DNA from: a virus
IMG/VR virus record: IMGVR_UViG_3300042479_001767
Coordinates: 1-64,000 of that record
Direction: 5' to 3' (one strand)
DNA: 64,000 bases
Shown here: positions 52,001 to 59,728 of the stretch, piece by piece
How positions within the stretch are numbered: the first letter of the stretch is position 1
Layout of the letters: each line of letters opens with the position of its first letter
Program-made: the position numbers and the translations under genes
The notes under the pieces: model-generated
The model's input: the letters and a program-made list of their open reading frames with translations, nothing else
What the model was told of the DNA's origin: nothing
The model's database searches: none

Positions 52001-52255
52001 AGATTTATCAAATCTATCAGGACAGGTATACACTTCAATACCAATTATTGGCTTAATTGGATCTGTAGTACTTGGAATCTTACAGTTTTCTACAAACTCA
52101 ATTACACCGCCCATTTTTCCATGGTCAGTGATTGCTGTAGCACGAAAACCCATCTCTCTAGCCTTGTGAGCATATGCTTTTGGAGATGGTAAAGCATCTT
52201 GTATTGAAAAGTGAGTATGAGCATGCAAATGCACAAAATCTTTATTGTTACACAT
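49004..52255 (-). CDS. dnaE: DNA polymerase III alpha subunit
   Basis: The replicative polymerase, 1083 residues. The N-terminal PHP domain has FVHLHAHTHFSIQDAL and ITDHGKMGGV. The palm contains FERFLNPGR near 415 and LPDVDTDID near 535 (catalytic Asp residues). Between these two motifs, which are normally almost adjacent, lie about 110 extra residues. The fingers follow, with VAALYRPGPMDFIPQY and FNRSHACAYALLSY. The C-terminus is short and ends LLSDNLFD, a plausible clamp-binding peptide. GGGGGAATT precedes the ATG. It acts with the phage clamp, DnaX-like loader, DnaB and primase. No HNH or intein splice motifs are visible in the insert. Confidence 0.95.
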   Translation of the reverse strand: MCNNKDFVHLHAHTHFSIQDALPSPKAYAHKAREMGFRATAITDHGKMGGVIEFVENCKIPSTTDPIKPIIGIEVYTCPDRFDKSKTEDGRRRKLNHLTLLAQNEKGYKNLLSLSALGNDPEAFHYSPRVDWECIEKHSEGVIALSGCLASELNQPLMKDDLITANSVVDKFKSLFDDRYFVELQYHGIEEQKHNMGHLLDLAKKYDVPVVASNDVHYLDKLDWELHDVLIQMRDQRDSRSGAEKKGGKKEAYSSHQFFLKSYDDMTKVFGVGAPEALKNSVLISEMVEDFLKLDVPHLLPKANIPDDPDFRKFKNSKLPYYKDNEAYLAYLCLNGLKLAGFGANKKYLARLHYELTQIWHMGVTDYFLIQREMVEFMKGRDIHYGIRGSGVGSLVNFCLEVCNVDPVRWNLMFERFLNPGRGTQYKIDCSEYPVNQWMEKYSHVDQMPFVQKLKKVSKIWLSQNPDYIDKEPDIEKELWVLENQGLCAYVYSLSKMGIKTKVNESQLWTSVILGITEDLPEQGLRISKIAALPDVDTDIDDSKRADVIDWTKHRFGDEHVAQIGTWGRYGAKAAVVGCLKSSERFTNHHGDYTHSEALKISALISKKPGSTIEDTIQESSEFVHYYKIWKTEIDNAIHLVGTISNFGVHASGVLVSSEPIFMHAPIENSKGNLCSAYDMKNVERMGLVKYDFLGLAAFQQISLCLQHIKRLHGKVIEFKDIDLEDPKIFKNIYAKGKTASVFQFASKGMQQALRDVEASNIEDLIAVAALYRPGPMDFIPQYAFGKKNPESVHYDHPVIKQHLGVTYGIMVYQEQAMKMARDMAGFTWTEVDKLRKAISKKSGKDFDDACNLFKTKSIAKGVDETIVDSVLQLMAKFGGYAFNRSHACAYALLSYFTAWLRYYYPSEWLGSCIQIDRLDEDKLAILRRECQIDKIVVKEPNINESGLDTMVNTKGEIILPLSAVKGVGARAEDIIKNQPYEDIKDLCYRTRPNRMMIQALAEHNALDCLTDILQFEYLEDFMVHWDEIVTQRTLEEKNAARLKRLADKNSLSIDQIMSNKVNDKPTKSTNKFNTLLSDNLFD

Positions 52256-52294
52256 AATTCCCCCGAATAAGCCCCGTCATAGACAGTCATACAC

Positions 52295-53110
52295 TTATTG
52301 ATGATAGGTTAGTGATAATACAGAATTATTCTCTGCTATAAAACCATTCTTGCCATTATGATACTTCCTTGGATCAAGATTTGCAAGAATTATTTTGTCA
52401 TTTCGCTTCAACTCTTTGGGTCTCAAACAAAGAGGTAATCGATCAAATTCATTTAAGAAATAAGAATTTGGAATTTGTTTTAAAAGTTGGTAATAATTTT
52501 CCTTAGCAATAATTCTATATCGCCAAGGATCTGTTTGATTTTGCATTATGTGAGACAATACTTTGGAGTCATAACCATTGCTCACAACTTCAAAATTCCT
52601 TGATTTAACCACCATCTGAGATGATTTAATTGCATTTCTGACTGATGACTCACTTTGACCTGTATTTTTGCATATGGTTGAAATACTAATAGGTCTATGG
52701 TCTTCGTATCTTGAAGCAACAATAGCAATAAATATTTCTCTAATTTGCTTTGATGAGCAATTGTGAAATATCTTAATTGGAATTTTTATAGGCTTACATC
52801 TAGTAATATCAGGACTTAATCTTTTGATTATAGAATTTATCCCTAGCAAGCCTAACTGTTTTTTTCCATGTTTACCATAAGGTTTTCGCCAATATGTATT
52901 TTCACCCTTGGATATTTTTGTATATGCCCAAGTTGATTTCAATGACAAAACTTTGTTGGTGATATTTAATATATCAGCCAGATTCACAATACCATTTCCT
53001 TCAATGTCAATCTTTTTAGATAAAAGCCAAATAATATACAAATCAGCCTCATTGTTTTTTAAACAACTAGCTGCTATTTCTGGATATATTATAAGATGCT
53101 TGTCAATCAT
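52295..53110 (-). CDS. Hypothetical protein with helix-turn-helix, 271 aa, in replication cluster
   Basis: Not recognised as a family. The first 60 residues are helical (NNEADLYIIWLLSKKIDIEG and ADILNITNKV), with a basic linker around KPYGKHGKKQLGLLG. A clear helix-turn-helix follows at about 142-165 (ISISTICKNTGQSESSVRNAI). The C-terminal third has a conserved-looking RLPLCLRPKELKRND. The arrangement of winged-helix units recalls replication initiators or DnaD-like proteins, and the gene sits between dnaE and the small gene preceding dnaB. Origin binding or a repressor role is possible. Its start overlaps the stop of the 84-codon gene. Confidence 0.55.
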   Translation of the reverse strand: MIDKHLIIYPEIAASCLKNNEADLYIIWLLSKKIDIEGNGIVNLADILNITNKVLSLKSTWAYTKISKGENTYWRKPYGKHGKKQLGLLGINSIIKRLSPDITRCKPIKIPIKIFHNCSSKQIREIFIAIVASRYEDHRPISISTICKNTGQSESSVRNAIKSSQMVVKSRNFEVVSNGYDSKVLSHIMQNQTDPWRYRIIAKENYYQLLKQIPNSYFLNEFDRLPLCLRPKELKRNDKIILANLDPRKYHNGKNGFIAENNSVLSLTYHQ

Positions 53111-53361
53111 TGAATTATATTAGAAAACTTTTCCAACTCTCTTTCTACACCAGCTCTGATAATATATTTATCTATTTCTTCATCTTCCAAGTCTGGAAAG
53201 GATGCTGACAACATTGTTTTCAAGATATTGTATTTTGCAGCACTTGAGCCTTTGATAATAACATTAATTGAAATCTCTTGGGGTGGATTTCTAAATGCTT
53301 CTTCAATTTTTTCTACTATTTCTTGTCTTGGAGCAATGTTCAAATTAAGATTGTGATTCAT
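53107..53361 (-). CDS. Small hypothetical protein, 84 aa, in replication cluster
   Basis: Not recognised. Small and acidic with a beta-strand pair (QEISINVIIKG) and C-terminal helices (EDEEIDKYIIRAGVERELEKF). Both ends overlap neighbours (17 bp with the CHC2 gene and 4 bp with the 271-codon gene), so the four genes form a tight translationally coupled run with dnaB. It is probably a replisome accessory factor; no motif defines it. Confidence 0.55.
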   Translation of the reverse strand: MNHNLNLNIAPRQEIVEKIEEAFRNPPQEISINVIIKGSSAAKYNILKTMLSASFPDLEDEEIDKYIIRAGVERELEKFSNIIQ

Positions 53362-53971
53362 TGTACTTTAGCATCTTTTCTTTTGATTGTTTACCAAAAT
53401 CTTTCCACACTTTGGTCAAGTTTTTATAGTCTTGCTTTTCAGTGAGAAGTTCAATTTCTTTATAAACAGATTCTACCCAATTGAAATCTTCATCATTTAT
53501 ATTTACTAATCTTAAGAACTTTTTAGATCTGTCACTAAATGCAATAAGGAAGTTTGTTTCGGACAAACCACCAGGAAATTTATTTTCATTTTCTTTATTG
53601 AGATAATCATTAATAGTAGACTTAAATTCATTTACCAAATATTTGAAATCTAAATTGGTAGTTTCAACTTCAATACCAGAATATGAAGAAATTTTCTGGA
53701 TTGCTTCAATAAAATTCAAGCCTTCAACATTTTGAACTAGTTTGATAATATCCCCAGTAGCACCACAGCCAAAACAATTATATCGATTTGATTCTGTGTT
53801 CACTCCAAAAGAAGGATTAGAATCATCATGATTTGGCATTGGGCAACAAGTATTTGCCCAATTAGACATCTTGGAATCAACGAAATCAGAATTGTATTCG
53901 TCTTCCATATAGTTAGCAATAGAAACTGTGCTAATTAATGTATCTATGTATTGCCTAGTGATTTTTTCCAT
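53345..53971 (-). CDS. Primase zinc-binding (CHC2) subunit
   Basis: Carries the N-terminal zinc domain of DnaG as a separate 208-residue protein: CPMPNHDDSNPSFGV, RYNCFGCGATGDIIKLV and FIEAIQKISSYSGIE form the CHC2 zinc ribbon (C/H/C/C) that senses the template. No TOPRIM motifs follow; instead there is a helical C-terminal half of unknown type. The catalytic domain is encoded 9 kb away at 43926-44681. The start at ATG 53971 overlaps the dnaB stop as TAATG, so it is made with helicase, which is the natural partner of primase. Frame extension to 53986 adds nothing plausible. Confidence 0.88.
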   Translation of the reverse strand: MEKITRQYIDTLISTVSIANYMEDEYNSDFVDSKMSNWANTCCPMPNHDDSNPSFGVNTESNRYNCFGCGATGDIIKLVQNVEGLNFIEAIQKISSYSGIEVETTNLDFKYLVNEFKSTINDYLNKENENKFPGGLSETNFLIAFSDRSKKFLRLVNINDEDFNWVESVYKEIELLTEKQDYKNLTKVWKDFGKQSKEKMLKYNESQS

Positions 53972-55527
53972 TATGAAAGAACCCAATCTGCAAGGTTGAT
54001 TTCTTCTTCATCATCATCTTGGACTCTCTCAAATCCAATTTCTTCCACTTCATCTAATTTCTTGGGATGCAATGGAGTTTTGCCACCAGTAACTTCAGAA
54101 GTTGATTTTACAGTGACATTTCCACTAGCTGCAGTATGATAACCCATTATAGTCTCTTGCTCTTCAGGTGTCATTTCTTCAACTTTGTTATATTCTGGAT
54201 TCATTCTTACTGGAAAAGGATTGAACCAAGCATCGCGCATTTTAACAGGATGAAATACACAATATCCCTTTTCACGATTAGGTTCCATTGCAATAGCATA
54301 TGTGCAAAGGTGCATTAAGTTTTGTCCACCAGAAGCAGCAGCTTGATCATAAGACATGAATTTATTAGCTTCTTTGGACTTTCTAGAATCTCTGATAGTT
54401 TCTCTGTTTATCTGTTGTGCTGTGATAATTGGAATGTTGTATCTTTTAGCCATTTTGAATAATTCTGTAATTGCTTTAGATTGATTTTCCCAGTCTTTTG
54501 CACCATTGACAGCATTCCTAACAGTCATGTTACCTATGTAGTCAACAACTAACATATCTGGTTTGCCTTTAGTAGCAATCAATTCTCTGATTTTTTGATC
54601 AATATACTCAGGAGTAGGATCTTCCATGTTTACATCGTATTCAAAATAAGCTCCGGATTTAGAATCATTCAACCCATCAACAATAGACTTTAATTCATCT
54701 GGAGACAAATTATTATCTTTGAGTTGAGAATATGGAATTTCAAATGACAGAGATATATGCCTTAATAGACATAACCAAGAGTTCATTTCAAAAGACATGT
54801 AAAGAACATTCTTTTTATTTTTTCTGTGAGCATGAATAGCAGAATTCAAAAGCATTACAGATTTTCCACCAGAAGAAGGAGCTAAGAAAACTACAATCTG
54901 ACCTGGTAACCATCCAAATGTCTTAGTATCGATGTTGCTAACACCACATTCAATACCCTTAAATAATTCAGGATGATTTATTCTTTTATCATATTCATTT
55001 CTGAAAAAATCACCAGATTGAGTGACATCAAATGAATGTCTATCAGCACCAAATTCAGAAAGCTCTTCTTGAATTTTGTCTAGATTGTCTCTAATGACAT
55101 TAACTGTTGATTTGATGTCCTGTTGAGTGAAAGAAGCATGACTTTCATCCAACATGTCAGTGAGGATGTTGTAGCACCTTCGCTCTTTTATCTGAGAAAG
55201 AACTTCATGAAAATCATTTTCATTAACTTCTGTATTTTCAATTTCTTCCCAAAGAGTGAGTACTTTTGCTTTTGATCTTTCTTTCACCTTAGGGTCATTA
55301 AGTTTTTGACCCAATACGTATGATGTAAATAAAGATCCACCTGACAATTCATAATACTTAAGGATTAAGTCAAAAATGCCTTTGGTGTATGAAACTGTTT
55401 CGCTTTCAGCAATATAATTGAAGTGATCTTTAGTAATATTTTTAGACAGCAATTTGTCCATACTTTTAGCACTTTTAGTGATATGGGCAAGTGCTAAAAC
55501 TTCTAAATCATAGTGTTCTTGACTCAT
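53971..55527 (-). CDS. dnaB: Replicative DNA helicase (DnaB family)
   Basis: A 518-residue DnaB-like hexameric helicase. The N-terminal helical domain (about 1-160) is followed by a linker, then the RecA-fold motor with CGVSNIDTKTFGWLPGQ, Walker A APSSGGKS (216-223), LYMSFEMN, Walker B MLVVDYIGN, IITAQQINRET with the sensor Gln, and a C-terminal arginine-finger region in VKMRDAW. A 40-residue acidic tail (DDDEEEINLADWVLS) extends the C-terminus. It unwinds DNA 5' to 3' at the fork and recruits primase. It is followed at once by the zinc subunit of primase and preceded by a DnaC-like loader gene. Confidence 0.93.
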   Translation of the reverse strand: MSQEHYDLEVLALAHITKSAKSMDKLLSKNITKDHFNYIAESETVSYTKGIFDLILKYYELSGGSLFTSYVLGQKLNDPKVKERSKAKVLTLWEEIENTEVNENDFHEVLSQIKERRCYNILTDMLDESHASFTQQDIKSTVNVIRDNLDKIQEELSEFGADRHSFDVTQSGDFFRNEYDKRINHPELFKGIECGVSNIDTKTFGWLPGQIVVFLAPSSGGKSVMLLNSAIHAHRKNKKNVLYMSFEMNSWLCLLRHISLSFEIPYSQLKDNNLSPDELKSIVDGLNDSKSGAYFEYDVNMEDPTPEYIDQKIRELIATKGKPDMLVVDYIGNMTVRNAVNGAKDWENQSKAITELFKMAKRYNIPIITAQQINRETIRDSRKSKEANKFMSYDQAAASGGQNLMHLCTYAIAMEPNREKGYCVFHPVKMRDAWFNPFPVRMNPEYNKVEEMTPEEQETIMGYHTAASGNVTVKSTSEVTGGKTPLHPKKLDEVEEIGFERVQDDDEEEINLADWVLS

Positions 55528-55530
55528 CTT

Positions 55531-56337
55531 TTACCTTACTGTCTGTGGTAATCGTATGTGAAGGCAATTCTTAATTAATGAATTCCAACCACTACCACCA
55601 TTATAATTGAGTATATTTCCAAATGTCATTATAATGGATGGTTTGCCAGAATTCAATCTAGCTTTGGAAACTCTATCCAGCTGTGGAATTATTTGAGGAG
55701 GCATATATTGGTATATCTCCACCCCATCAATAGCAATAAAATCTAAATGCTTAAATTCTTCTAGTAAAGTATCTGCTTCTGATTTTTTGTCAAAATCAGA
55801 CAATGTTTGAATCATATCAGCCCAATCATAATATTTAGCAGTGAGACCTTGCCTTATTGCAGATTGAACCAAAACACTAGCGATAAATGTCTTGCCAGAG
55901 CCATAACTTCCCTCAAACATCATAGAATGAAGATTGTTCCTGATGTTACCTGTGTGAGTGATCTTTATATTGACCCCATTGCAGATTTTATATAAATTTT
56001 TATCATAAAACTTCAACAATGAATAAACCATCTCACTTATTTTTTGTTGAGGACCAAGATCATTACCCAACGAGTCAGTGCGAGTGTTCCAATCATCTGA
56101 AGTTTTTTTATAAAAAAGTGAAGGCACATTTGCTCTTTGAAACAACTCAAGAAAAAACTTTTCCTTGGTACAAGTGCACATGACAGCTTTGCCTTGATAG
56201 TTTGTTGTGTAACCATTGTAGTCACACACAAAGCAGCCTTTGCCTTCTTTCATTCTTGCTAGCTTAGCATGATGCTTCATATCATCAACAGTAATTTTCA
56301 ATCCTATTAAATCTTCAAAGATATCACTGTCGCTCAT
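55531..56337 (-). CDS. dnaC: DnaC/DnaI-like helicase loader
   Basis: A 268-residue AAA+ protein. The N-terminal zinc module has CFVCDYNG and VMCTC. The AAA+ core has Walker A GSYGSGKT, YYDWADMIQTLSDFD, Walker B LDFIAIDGVEIYQY and sensor SIIMTFGN, the layout of DnaC/DnaI/IstB-type loaders. It lies 3 bp before dnaB, so the role of loading the phage DnaB hexamer onto DNA is well supported. The zinc domain resembles DnaI more than DnaC. The Walker B Glu is replaced by Gly (DG rather than DE), which could slow ATP turnover. The stop of the AAA gene overlaps its start. Confidence 0.85.
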   Translation of the reverse strand: MSDSDIFEDLIGLKITVDDMKHHAKLARMKEGKGCFVCDYNGYTTNYQGKAVMCTCTKEKFFLELFQRANVPSLFYKKTSDDWNTRTDSLGNDLGPQQKISEMVYSLLKFYDKNLYKICNGVNIKITHTGNIRNNLHSMMFEGSYGSGKTFIASVLVQSAIRQGLTAKYYDWADMIQTLSDFDKKSEADTLLEEFKHLDFIAIDGVEIYQYMPPQIIPQLDRVSKARLNSGKPSIIMTFGNILNYNGGSGWNSLIKNCLHIRLPQTVR

Positions 56338-57950
56338 TATAAATCTTCCTCTTTAAAATCTGGCATGTTGTATTTTACATCATTACAAGAAGCATTTCTA
56401 GCACGATCTGAAGCCCATTTTCTTAAAGCTTCAATATCTTCTTTCATGAGCTTGGAAATGGGAACTGTATTCTCCAGAGATAAAAGAATATCATTTGTTG
56501 TGATTTCTCTTTTGTTGTCGCTAAATGCTTCATACAATGCAGATTCTATAGAGGATTCAATTTCAGCACCAGTATAAAATTGAGATTCTTTTGCCAGTGT
56601 AGATAAGTTAAATTTGTCAATATTTCTTCCACGTTTTTCAATGTGGATTTCAAATATTTTTTTTCTTTCTGTGAGATTTGGAAGATCAACAAAAAATATT
56701 TCATCAAATCTGCCTTTTCTCAATAATTCTGGCGGTAGGTTTGAAACATCATTAGCTGTTGCAATGACAAAAACTGGCGCTGTTCTTTCTTGCATCCAAG
56801 TGAGCCAAGAACCCAAAACTCTTGAAGTTGTTCCACCATCAGTAGATCCAGAAGATCTGGTGCCTGACATTCCTTTGTCGATTTCATCACACCATAATAT
56901 GCAGGGAGCAACTGATTCTGCTACTCTAAATACCTGCCTCATATTATTTTCAGATGAACCTACCAGACCTGAAAATACTTTTCCCATATCTAATCTTAGC
57001 AATGGAAAATTCCAATAAGAAGATACAGCTTTAGCAAATAAAGATTTTCCAGCACCCTGAATACCTACAAGTAAAATACCTTTTGGACTTGAAGGAAGCC
57101 CATAATCCACTGCATCTTGTGAAAAAGCATTTTGTCTCTTGTAAAGCCAAGTTTTCAAGCCATCAAGACCACCAATTTTATCTAGATTTGTCTCTGGGTC
57201 AATCCAATCTAGCAAACCTGATTTCCTGATAATATCTTTCTTTTGCTGGGAAATAGCCTCATTAGAAAGTTCTGAATGTTTTATCATGCAATATGCACAC
57301 ACTTGTTCACATTCAGATAGTGTAAGACCACGAAATGAATTAACAATTGAATCTAATTCATCTTCAGTGTATTGAGTCTTGAATTTATCTGCAAGATTTT
57401 TTCTTTGGGATGCTCTTTTTAGCAAATCACCAATCTTTATTTTTATTTCAGATTTGCTAGGTAATGGATAATCAAGAACAGGAAGAAATTTTTCCAATTC
57501 TGAAGGTATTTCTAATGAATTGGAAATGATAACAAGAGTTTTATTTTCAGTAATAAATTGCTGAGAAAGATTCTTGATTTGCCTTATAATTCTTAATTCA
57601 ATCTGATTCTTATAGTTATTGGAACCAAAAAATTTATTAAAATCTTTTACCACTAAAATTGCATATTTATTTTTTGGTACAACAAGATCTTTGAACCAAG
57701 TAAGAATTTCATCTTGATCTAGAATTCTTTCGTTTGGTTTTACAGGTAGAAATTCAGGATATGAAGAGTGTAAGCCAGATACTATATCCCATTGTAATAA
57801 ATCCCAAGAAGGACTTGCATTTGAACATAATTCGTCAATTGCATCAACAACTCTGTTTTCTTCTTGGGTGACAAGATAAATGATAGGTCTTTTTGATCTG
57901 ATCAATAAATCAAGTTCTTTAATTATTTCTTGGGAATCTAGTATATTCAT
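56337..57950 (-). CDS. Ycf46-like AAA+ ATPase
   Basis: A 537-residue AAA+ protein of the Ycf46 type known from cyanobacteria, plastids and some bacteria. An N-terminal domain with a degenerate ATPase fold (residues about 1-230, VTQEENRVVDAIDELC, YPLPSKSEIKIKI) leads into a complete AAA domain. This has LLVGIQGAGKSLFAKAVS (Walker A), ILWCDEIDKGMSG (Walker B), FVIATANDVSNLPPELLRKGRFDEIFFVDLP (described as the classic sensor 1/arginine-finger block) and a helical lid. The family function is unclear. Its gene overlaps the helicase loader and the 277-codon gene at both ends, so it may remodel the replisome or the SbcCD complex. Confidence 0.85.
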   Translation of the reverse strand: MNILDSQEIIKELDLLIRSKRPIIYLVTQEENRVVDAIDELCSNASPSWDLLQWDIVSGLHSSYPEFLPVKPNERILDQDEILTWFKDLVVPKNKYAILVVKDFNKFFGSNNYKNQIELRIIRQIKNLSQQFITENKTLVIISNSLEIPSELEKFLPVLDYPLPSKSEIKIKIGDLLKRASQRKNLADKFKTQYTEDELDSIVNSFRGLTLSECEQVCAYCMIKHSELSNEAISQQKKDIIRKSGLLDWIDPETNLDKIGGLDGLKTWLYKRQNAFSQDAVDYGLPSSPKGILLVGIQGAGKSLFAKAVSSYWNFPLLRLDMGKVFSGLVGSSENNMRQVFRVAESVAPCILWCDEIDKGMSGTRSSGSTDGGTTSRVLGSWLTWMQERTAPVFVIATANDVSNLPPELLRKGRFDEIFFVDLPNLTERKKIFEIHIEKRGRNIDKFNLSTLAKESQFYTGAEIESSIESALYEAFSDNKREITTNDILLSLENTVPISKLMKEDIEALRKWASDRARNASCNDVKYNMPDFKEEDL

Positions 57951-58780
57951 TTTAAAAATTTATCGTATTTAAACCGTGGCTCTCCTGGGTAATCTTCTTC
58001 TCGCCACCATGATTCTTTGCTAAACTTCTTTGCTAAAAAAAACAAATCTCTCCAATTTAGCAAAGCAAATTCTGGTATGTAAGGAGATCGAGATATTGAT
58101 TTTTGAAATATATCAGACAATATCTTTTTCTCTTCAACAGTTCCAGACTCAAATTTAGTAAACAACTTAGATAATCCAGCAACTACATTGTCATAAGATA
58201 TATCTTTTTGATGAATAAAATAAGTGGCAGCAATAGGAATACCGTATTTTGCAAGAATTTCTTTTGATCTACCTTTATCATCCATGTCCTTAACTTCATT
58301 AAAAATATCAATCAAGCTAATATTAGCACTGGTAAGAACAACATCTTGGTAGAATTTATTCAAGAACTTTCGTAGATTCATCAGTAAAAATGAACCTACT
58401 GACTGTAGTAAAACAGAGTTATTCAAGAAGCACCAATCAATAAACTTTTTGGTCCATATTTGTTTGGGTAATTGATTTTCTTCCATGAAATCAAATATTT
58501 CATTAATAAGTTTGTTGTCAGAAATATATGTTATTTTGTATTTGCCTTTGAAAATTTTATAATATTCTTCTGCAAAATAATCGACAAAATTCTTACTGGA
58601 CCAATTTTCTATAGAATCAGGCAAAGTCTTATCGTTCTTCTCAACCAAAGTAGTTTTCTTTCTCCGTTTGTTGGCAGCAAAAGGATTAGAAAGTTCAGAT
58701 TGTGAAGGTACAGGTTTAGAATAAATTGACGTGACCATTTCTACTGTGCTATCCGTTTTTTTAAGACTCATTTTAACCAT
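57947..58780 (-). CDS. Hypothetical protein, 277 aa, between SbcC and AAA genes
   Basis: Not recognised. Residues 1-55 are polar with ANKRRKKTTLVEK. The rest is helical and aromatic, for example NFVDYFAEEYYKIF, QIWTKKFIDWCFLNN, GSFLLMNLRKFLNKFY and FLAKKFSKESWW. It overlaps the 3' ends of both neighbours by a few bases (start ATG 58780, or 58771). The position next to the Ycf46-like ATPase suggests a substrate or adaptor for that machine, or a DNA-repair accessory. No motif supports an enzymatic role. Confidence 0.55.
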   Translation of the reverse strand: MVKMSLKKTDSTVEMVTSIYSKPVPSQSELSNPFAANKRRKKTTLVEKNDKTLPDSIENWSSKNFVDYFAEEYYKIFKGKYKITYISDNKLINEIFDFMEENQLPKQIWTKKFIDWCFLNNSVLLQSVGSFLLMNLRKFLNKFYQDVVLTSANISLIDIFNEVKDMDDKGRSKEILAKYGIPIAATYFIHQKDISYDNVVAGLSKLFTKFESGTVEEKKILSDIFQKSISRSPYIPEFALLNWRDLFFLAKKFSKESWWREEDYPGEPRFKYDKFLK

Positions 58781-59474
58781 CTATTAGAGATTTTTGTTCT
58801 TCTTGGATTACATCATATGTTACAGGTGTCATGTTTGCAATACCGTCTTTTTTTGTAACCCTTATTATCTTGTTTGCTATTTTTCCAAAGATCTCTTGTC
58901 TATGAGTATTAAGAATTAATTGCAAATCATTTTCTTCGACATGGTATTTGATAAACTCAATTAGATTTTCCATTTTGCTATCTGCAGATACAGCAGACCA
59001 TGATTCATCCAAAATGATAAATGCATCATGCTTCTTCATTTTAAGAAATGCTAATCTGGTCAAAGCACTTGCCACTTCAAGCAATCCACCACCACGGTCA
59101 TCTATTCCAGTGACTAATTCTTCACCATTTGAATTGGAAACAATTTCAAAACTGATATTGAAACCAGATTTTTGTCCTTGTTCTCTTTGCTCTTCATGCT
59201 TGTTGAATTGAACACGATAATCGTCTCCGTAAATAAACTTAACACCTAAAGTTACAATACTTTCAATTGTATCAATAGCTGAATCGCGAATTTCTGTTGC
59301 TTTTGAAATCATCATCACTTCAGCCTTTTGAGTATAAGTTTTATCTAGTTTAAGCTTTTCAAGTTGAGTGTTTAATAAATTTAATCTATCAACATCATTT
59401 TTTTTCTGTTTTTCAAGATACTCTAAATGTCTGTCGATTTTGTCGTACTTTTGTTTAAGATCTTTCAGTGTCAT
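58773..59474 (-). CDS. sbcC: SbcC/Rad50-like ATPase, C-terminal half
   Basis: Contains the C-terminal half of an SMC-type ABC ATPase of the SbcC/Rad50 kind. A coiled-coil start (LEYLEKQKKNDVDRLNLLNTQ) is followed by the ABC signature region DDRGGGLLEVASALTRLAFL, Walker B AFIILDESWSAVS and the H-loop LILNTHRQE. The N-terminal half with Walker A and the CxxC zinc hook is a separate gene at 60712. The two halves together make one head of the SbcCD nuclease complex. The 85-codon coil and the SbcD gene lie between. Start and stop overlap neighbours. Confidence 0.85.
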   Translation of the reverse strand: MTLKDLKQKYDKIDRHLEYLEKQKKNDVDRLNLLNTQLEKLKLDKTYTQKAEVMMISKATEIRDSAIDTIESIVTLGVKFIYGDDYRVQFNKHEEQREQGQKSGFNISFEIVSNSNGEELVTGIDDRGGGLLEVASALTRLAFLKMKKHDAFIILDESWSAVSADSKMENLIEFIKYHVEENDLQLILNTHRQEIFGKIANKIIRVTKKDGIANMTPVTYDVIQEEQKSLIDG

Positions 59475-59728
59475 TCTGCGTTTTTTATCTCGCTAAGAAT
59501 TTGTTCTGCTTCGCCTAATTTTTCAACAAGAGTTTGATCAGTAGAGTCATATAAACTCTGGAGCTTGTTTACTCCAATCCCATATTTTGTTTTAACCTCT
59601 GTAGATGTATTTTTGAAATCTGTGAGAAGAACTTCAAGTTCTTTTTCTTTAATATCTTTAACAGTTTCAGCTCGTGTGATTTCATCTCGCAAAGCTTTTA
59701 TTCGTTTTGTGTAATCTGCGATATCCAT
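59471..59728 (-). CDS. Small coiled-coil protein in the SbcCD cluster, 85 aa
   Basis: Not recognised individually. Almost entirely helical with heptad-like spacing (ADYTKRIKALRDEITRAE, EVLLTDFKNTSTEV, EKLGEAEQILSEIKN), without cysteines. Located between SbcD and the C-terminal SbcC half, it overlaps the latter as ATGA. It may be part of the descending coil arm that intact SbcC has after the zinc hook, now on its own chain, or an accessory of the complex. Confidence 0.6.
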   Translation of the reverse strand: MDIADYTKRIKALRDEITRAETVKDIKEKELEVLLTDFKNTSTEVKTKYGIGVNKLQSLYDSTDQTLVEKLGEAEQILSEIKNAE

